From CBDUQN01 sp965369375 (GTDB lineage: Bacteria > Krumholzibacteriota > Krumholzibacteriia > Krumholzibacteriales > Krumholzibacteriaceae), in assembly GCA_965369375.1 (NCBI GenBank), contig CBDUQN010000068.1, positions 1 to 16,836 of the forward strand: 16,836 nucleotides of DNA, given 5' to 3'. The notes below the pieces were generated by a model. The model was given only the letters and a program-made list of their open reading frames with translations. It did no database searches and was not told the origin of the DNA. The position numbers were made by a program, and so were the translations under genes. This document shows, in pieces, positions 13,163 through 16,836 of this stretch (its first letter is position 1; each line of letters begins with the position of its first letter).

Positions 13163-14311
13163 ATGAAAAGAACGTATCTAGCGTTCCTCTTGATCGCGCT
13201 GCTTGCGGTTACCACGGGCTGCCAGCTCACAAAGACCGACTCGAGCACACCTGTCGAGCCGCCTTATAATCCAGCCGAAACGGTGATCGATCTCGACTCG
13301 CCGACCGGTGGATTTACTTACGAGGACGAAGTGCCCGCCTTTGGTGAGGAGGAGCTCTTTGCGCCGTTCATGAATGAGACCGCCGTCAGCGACGAATACG
13401 AGGAAGATCCCGATATCCAGAATTGGATCCATCACAAACACGCAAAGATATACCGCCTCCGCGCCCTGTGGGGCCGGCTCGCGATAGCGTACAGGGATAC
13501 GCTTAATGCAGAGTGCTGTCCCCTCGATTGGACCGGCGGAATGCGTCTCAATGGCGGCGCGATCATCATCGAGAGAACAATCGCTTTCGACTGCAATGAC
13601 TCGGTTGAACGGGTAGACCGGTCGACGATTCGCTGGGTATCGCATACCTGCCCCCATATCGACGGTATTCAGGTCAGGCTCATCGTTCCCCCTCCGCCGC
13701 GGGACAGCAGCAATACCGACGTCGCGGAGCCGACGCTGACGATCAGGACGGGTCCGTATAGCAATACGTTCACAATGGACGAGCTCGAGGCCCTCGAAAT
13801 GATGGTTCCCGTCGATCGTTGCGGCAACGGTATATCGCTCAACAGCCATATCAAACCACCCTATTGCCCCCACGGCCACCTCGTCGGGGCCTGGAGAAGG
13901 ATCGAACTCGATACGATCGTACGCCCCGATTCGAACAGCACGACCCCTGCGGACACCGTTGAAAGGCGAAAAATCATTCTCGGTGTCTTCCGGGGTATCT
14001 GGTTCAGCGACCGCGGCCATATGGCGGGATTCGTGAGAGGTGTGTACGGTCTCAACAGTGCCGGAGAGCAGGTCTTTTTCGGCAAGTATATCGATTTCCA
14101 GGGGAGGTTCCGTGGCATCATGAGAGGCGCGTGGGGTGTTAATCCCACCCTCGCTTACGATTCGGTAAACGAAATGGGCTATTTCCACGGCGTGTGGATG
14201 GGCAGAAACGAGATGGTTGAAGGCAGGCTCAAGGGCCACTGGTTCACCGGCCCCTGCGGCCATGGCTACTTCCATGGCGTGTGGGGCATGAACTGCACCA
14301 ATGCATTGTAG
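13163..14311 (+). CDS. Putative lipoprotein with C-terminal F-x-G-x-W repeats, function unknown
   Basis: A 382-residue exported protein. Residues 1-20 form a signal (MKR, hydrophobic core, LLAVTTGC) ending in a lipobox-like TTGC; Thr at -3 is less usual than Leu. A low-complexity acidic and proline-rich linker follows (21-85), then a middle domain (90-250) with several cysteines (C118, C119, C144, C163, C220, C235). The C-terminal quarter (about 272-376) is a set of Gly/aromatic repeats: GVFRGIW, GFVRGVYG, GRFRGIMRGAWG, GYFHGVW, GRLKGHW and GYFHGVWG. These probably form repeated beta-strands or hairpins. The start is set at 13163 because the signal peptide begins there and AAAGGAG (13148-13154) precedes it; the frame is open from 13004 but that part is leader RNA. 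It is divergent from had and ends at a strong terminator. I do not recognise the family; a surface-exposed envelope role is inference. Confidence 0.72.
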   Translation: MKRTYLAFLLIALLAVTTGCQLTKTDSSTPVEPPYNPAETVIDLDSPTGGFTYEDEVPAFGEEELFAPFMNETAVSDEYEEDPDIQNWIHHKHAKIYRLRALWGRLAIAYRDTLNAECCPLDWTGGMRLNGGAIIIERTIAFDCNDSVERVDRSTIRWVSHTCPHIDGIQVRLIVPPPPRDSSNTDVAEPTLTIRTGPYSNTFTMDELEALEMMVPVDRCGNGISLNSHIKPPYCPHGHLVGAWRRIELDTIVRPDSNSTTPADTVERRKIILGVFRGIWFSDRGHMAGFVRGVYGLNSAGEQVFFGKYIDFQGRFRGIMRGAWGVNPTLAYDSVNEMGYFHGVWMGRNEMVEGRLKGHWFTGPCGHGYFHGVWGMNCTNAL

Positions 14312-14342
14312 CGAAATCCCCACATAATATTCCTCTTGCTCG

Positions 14343-14370
14343 AAGGGGCCGTCCGGACGGACGGCCCCTT
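14343..14370. terminator. Strong hairpin terminator between convergent genes
   Basis: AAGGGGCCGTCC (14343-14354) and GGACGGCCCCTT (14359-14370) form a perfect 12-bp stem with the tetraloop GGAC, followed by TTCTC on the plus strand. It lies between the lipoprotein gene (plus) and the inositol-monophosphatase-like gene (minus) and may end transcripts from both sides. Confidence 0.85.
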
Positions 14371-14421
14371 TCTCGGTCCCGCCGGTTCAACAGATAGATT
14401 CATGTCCCGCTTCTCGAACTG

Positions 14422-15243
14422 TCAGGTCATGAATCCGCTTCCGAGATCTTCCAGATCTTTTCCCCCGAACGATTTTCTCACCGTATCGAGAATCGAACGA
14501 TGGATCGACGGCGATGCCGCGACGATATGACCAGTGGCAAGGTAATCGGGACCGCCGGAGAAATCCGTTACGATCCCTCCCGCCTCTTCGATTATCAACG
14601 CGGCGGCCGCCATGTCCCACGGCTTGAGATACAGCTCCCAGAATCCATCCAGCCGTCCTGATGCAACATGACTGAGATCGAGCACGGCGGCGCCGGCCCT
14701 TCGAATGCCCCTGCAGTGAAGAAAGAGCTTCTTGAATACCTCGAGATAATCATCGATATACCGGTGAACGCGAAACGGGAATCCCGTTCCGAGGAGACAT
14801 TCATCAAGCGTCTGCACGCCCGAAACATGTATCTCCTTGCCGTTGCATAAGGCCCCCTCACCGCGAATCGCTTCGAACAATTCCTCTCTGAGGGGATCGT
14901 ACACGAGACCGATTACGACCCGCCCCCGCTCCATGAGCGCGATACTCACACCGATCGAGGGATAACCGTGTATGAAATTTGTCGTGCCGTCGAGGGGGTC
15001 AATGATCCAGAACGTATCGCTGCTCAACGTTTTCCCACTCTCCTCAGCGAGGAGACCGATATCGGGAAACGCCCGCATCAAGGTTTCCTTGATCATCTTC
15101 TCGCTGAGCTTGTCGGTATCGGTGACGAAATCGTTCCGGTTCTTCTCCTCCACCTCTCCATTGAGCTCTCTCCCGAATGTCTCCTTGAGAAGAGACCCCG
15201 CCGAAAGTATCGCCTCACGCGCAACCTCGATCTTGGCTCTCAT
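14422..15243 (-). CDS. Inositol monophosphatase family protein (SuhB-like)
   Basis: A 273-residue Mg2+-dependent, lithium-sensitive-type phosphatase fold of the IMPase family, which hydrolyses myo-inositol phosphate or similar sugar and nucleotide phosphates in the cytoplasm. The metal-binding motifs are complete: E67/E68 in LLAEES, D82 and D85 in WIIDPLDGTTNFIHGYP, and D210 in KPWDMAAAALIIEEAGG. The length is normal for the family (about 260-275). GAGGGAG (15250-15256, minus strand) is 6 bases upstream of the start. The gene lies 15 bases after the lysR stop on the same strand, so the two are very likely co-transcribed. SuhB homologs also act in rRNA transcription; the sequence does not decide between metabolic and regulatory roles. 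The exact substrate is unassigned. Confidence 0.9.
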   Translation of the reverse strand: MRAKIEVAREAILSAGSLLKETFGRELNGEVEEKNRNDFVTDTDKLSEKMIKETLMRAFPDIGLLAEESGKTLSSDTFWIIDPLDGTTNFIHGYPSIGVSIALMERGRVVIGLVYDPLREELFEAIRGEGALCNGKEIHVSGVQTLDECLLGTGFPFRVHRYIDDYLEVFKKLFLHCRGIRRAGAAVLDLSHVASGRLDGFWELYLKPWDMAAAALIIEEAGGIVTDFSGGPDYLATGHIVAASPSIHRSILDTVRKSFGGKDLEDLGSGFMT

Positions 15244-15258
15244 GAATGTCTCCCTCGT

Positions 15259-16194
15259 TTATTCCCTTTCCTGTGATACAGTGCTCTTTATATCGTCCGG
15301 TAGTCTGACCTTTAGACCCGTTTCCATTACATCCAAAAAGGCCCTCACCGGAAGAGGCGTGTAGCGTCCGATCGGAATGAACAGCCCAAGCCTCCTCTCG
15401 ATTCGAAGGCCCCTGACATTCAATACTGAAATCGTGCCTCTCGAAACCTCGTCCTGCACCATCTGCAGTGGAAGTACCGCAAGCCCCAATCCGGATGCGA
15501 CGAGCTTTTTGATCGCTTCCGGGCTGTCCATGGCCATCGTTATCCGCATGGTTAAACCCCGATCCGAAAAAGCCTTCTCGACGAGCCGCCTCGTAATCGA
15601 CTCCTCATGAAAGGATATGAATGAATAACCGGCGAGCGCACTGACATCGACACTCTTTCTTCCTGCAGCCGGGTGTCCGGCGGGAGCGATGAATGCGAGA
15701 CGCTCGCGATAAATGGGAAAACATGACAGCCCCGCCGGGGCTTCTTCCGGCATCGTCCCCACAACAAGGTCAAGACGCCGCTCATCGAGCGCTTCGAGCA
15801 TCGGCATCGTCGATGCGATTTCGAGATGGACATCGATTCCCGGGTAGAGCTTCTGAAACCGCAAAAAGATCTTGGGTAGAACATATATGCCGGCGGCATC
15901 AATAGTTCCGATGGCGATTTTTCCCTTTTTGAGACTCTCGAGGTCATCGATCGTCCTGTGGAGCTCTCGCTCGAGATCCGCAAACCGTTTCGCGTAATCA
16001 ATAACCATCTCCCCCGCCTCGGTGAACCGGACGGATCTCCCGTCCATTTCGAAGAGGGTGATACCGAGCTCGTCCTGAAGCTTGTGCAGCTGTATGCTGA
16101 CGGCGGGCTGGGTGACGAAATGGGATTTTGCGGCGGCGGTGAAGCTTCCCCGGTCGAAGAGCGAGAGCAGGTATTTTAATGATCTCAATTCCAT
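15259..16194 (-). CDS. LysR-type transcriptional regulator
   Basis: A 311-residue regulator with the LysR layout. The N-terminal winged helix-turn-helix (1-60) contains DRGSFTAAAKSHFVTQPAVS and the invariant FxxxGRSVRFTEAG region. A linker helix (about 60-90) and a periplasmic-binding-protein-like effector domain (about 92-295) follow, the latter beginning with KGKIAIGTIDA and including PKIFLRFQKLYPGIDVHLEI. The length is typical. No Shine-Dalgarno is seen before ATG 16194; the leader is AT-rich and a weak start is possible. It is divergent from the small membrane protein gene and precedes the IMPase-like gene by 15 bases. Such regulators usually control their own gene and the divergent one in response to a small molecule. 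The effector is unknown, and a link to the aromatic genes some 3.5 kb away is unproven. Confidence 0.93.
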   Translation of the reverse strand: MELRSLKYLLSLFDRGSFTAAAKSHFVTQPAVSIQLHKLQDELGITLFEMDGRSVRFTEAGEMVIDYAKRFADLERELHRTIDDLESLKKGKIAIGTIDAAGIYVLPKIFLRFQKLYPGIDVHLEIASTMPMLEALDERRLDLVVGTMPEEAPAGLSCFPIYRERLAFIAPAGHPAAGRKSVDVSALAGYSFISFHEESITRRLVEKAFSDRGLTMRITMAMDSPEAIKKLVASGLGLAVLPLQMVQDEVSRGTISVLNVRGLRIERRLGLFIPIGRYTPLPVRAFLDVMETGLKVRLPDDIKSTVSQERE

Positions 16195-16213
16195 AAATAT
16201 TATTTATACTTTC

Positions 16214-16257
16214 AATAAATTTAATAAATTTGATTTATTCTGTCAAGCATTTATAAT
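16214..16257. promoter_or_regulatory. Divergent lysR / 16284 promoters with an AT-rich inverted repeat
   Basis: Plus strand: TTGATT (16230-16235) and TATAAT (16252-16257), 16 bases apart, for the gene at 16284. Minus strand: TTGACA (16246-16241) and TAAATT (16223-16218), 17 bases apart, for lysR. Both overlap an inverted repeat, AATAAAT (16214-16220) with ATTTATT (16233-16239), and the inner near-palindrome AAATTTAATAAATTT (16218-16232), which has the 15-bp size of a LysR box. This fits autoregulation by the LysR protein. Confidence 0.5.
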
Positions 16258-16283
16258 GTGATCAAAAGCGAGGAGCATTCGCT

Positions 16284-16835
16284 ATGAGAAAAAGGGCGCA
16301 TAGAATTGCCACGATAACCGTAATTGCTTCTCTATGCGTCCTTTTCTCGACTTCCGGCATTTCAGCGGATGATTCGGCACGGTGGATTACCGGGGAGTTT
16401 GGCAAAGAGGATAGCAAAGAGTATGAGTTTTTTGAATCGCTCGATTTATCGTTTGACGCCGCGTTTTCTGGATTGATCATAATCGGTTCAGTTACCACAT
16501 TGGGTATTACCACGGCCCTGACCATTCATAATATCTACGCATTGAGATCAGATAATCCCAACAAGTTTGTTGGTATATTTGGAACCGTGTGGGGCGGAGT
16601 TGCCGTTGCTTGCGGAGGGGCTTTGATTCTTTCGAGTGATGATAAATATATTGCGGCTGGTGTCGGTGCCACCGCCCTGGGAGTAACGAGCATCTACTAT
16701 GGCGTTAGGAGCCTCGTCAGGGTGCGCGCCAAGTGTCTCGATAGCAAGAAACAAGGGTTGTCTATAAAGCCCGTCATCCTCAACCGGGATTACAGAAGAA
16801 CGGAGGTGGGAATCCAAATAAGCGTCAGATTCTGA
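16284..16835 (+). CDS. Small exported membrane protein, function unknown
   Basis: A 183-residue protein, complete within the window. An N-terminal signal peptide (MRKRAHRIATITVIASLCVLF, cleavage probably after ISA near residue 28) leads into an acidic segment. Three Gly/Ala/Val-rich hydrophobic stretches follow (about 61-86, 95-116 and 122-142) and then a basic C-terminal tail. The last residues, GIQISVRF, end in Phe after alternating hydrophobic residues, which resembles an outer-membrane beta-signal, but the hydrophobic stretches look helical. GAGGAG (16270-16275) lies 8 bases before the ATG. The gene is divergent from lysR with overlapping promoters, so LysR control is plausible. I do not recognise the family. 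Confidence 0.65.
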   Translation: MRKRAHRIATITVIASLCVLFSTSGISADDSARWITGEFGKEDSKEYEFFESLDLSFDAAFSGLIIIGSVTTLGITTALTIHNIYALRSDNPNKFVGIFGTVWGGVAVACGGALILSSDDKYIAAGVGATALGVTSIYYGVRSLVRVRAKCLDSKKQGLSIKPVILNRDYRRTEVGIQISVRF

Positions 16836-16836
16836 T

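Noticed and set aside
13178..14323. 381-codon open minus frame opposite the lipoprotein gene
   Set aside because: It has antisense composition, runs through the plus-strand signal peptide and repeats, and has no ribosome site or motif.
1..16836. tRNA, rRNA, CRISPR arrays, transposases or prophage genes
   Set aside because: I looked for these on both strands and saw none; the short tandem repeats lack CRISPR-like unit and spacer structure.

Overview
The window looks like chromosomal DNA from an anaerobic, Gram-negative bacterium of moderate-to-high GC content. There are two probable lipoproteins, one small exported membrane protein, sigma70-like promoters and Shine-Dalgarno sequences. The strongest metabolic clue is a pair of benzoyl-CoA-pathway genes, had and dch. 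They place the organism among bacteria that degrade aromatic compounds (or cyclohexane carboxylates) without oxygen through CoA thioesters. The phylum cannot be fixed from the sequence alone.

Layout, left to right. Positions 1-291 hold the edge of an unidentified minus-strand gene. Positions 404-1558 encode an M24-fold (pita-bread) metallohydrolase that keeps its metal ligands but appears to lack the two non-metal histidines of true aminopeptidases. A 25-bp tandem repeat and a good sigma70 promoter follow. Next is a two-gene operon: acetoacetyl-CoA synthetase (1765-3720) and a ketopantoate-reductase-like enzyme (3745-4695). After a 370-bp non-coding gap comes a three-gene operon (5066-9439) for a complex iron-sulfur molybdoenzyme: a catalytic subunit of the DMSO-reductase family, a 16-cysteine electron-transfer subunit and an eight-helix NrfD-type quinone-site subunit. 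The catalytic subunit has no Tat signal, so the complex should face the cytoplasm.

Convergent to this operon is a gene for a two-cluster ferredoxin with an extra zinc-ribbon-like tail (9534-10073, minus). A short lipoprotein gene (10362-10823) is preceded by tandem repeats. The minus-strand had-dch operon (12728 down to 10852) encodes 6-hydroxycyclohex-1-ene-1-carbonyl-CoA dehydrogenase and cyclohexa-1,5-diene-1-carbonyl-CoA hydratase. It is divided from a divergent lipoprotein gene (13163-14311) by a 434-bp control region. That region holds a perfect 16-bp palindrome, two promoters and a hairpin-rich leader. A strong terminator (14343-14370) separates the lipoprotein from the minus-strand pair LysR regulator - inositol-monophosphatase-like enzyme (16194 down to 14422). 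A small exported membrane protein (16284-16835) is divergent from lysR.

How it fits together (inference): Dch and Had carry out two successive steps of benzoyl-CoA degradation after ring reduction. The aromatic-CoA setting makes the cytoplasmic molybdoenzyme-FeS-NrfD complex a candidate for quinone-linked oxidation of a CoA thioester or keto-acid intermediate. Phenylacetyl-CoA:acceptor oxidoreductase (PadBCD) is the best-known precedent with this subunit plan, but a sulfur-compound reductase or an undescribed enzyme is not excluded. The ferredoxin could serve low-potential ring reduction. The AacS / KPR-like pair would handle short keto acids. The ring-opening hydrolase (Oah/BamA) and the benzoyl-CoA reductase are not in the window.
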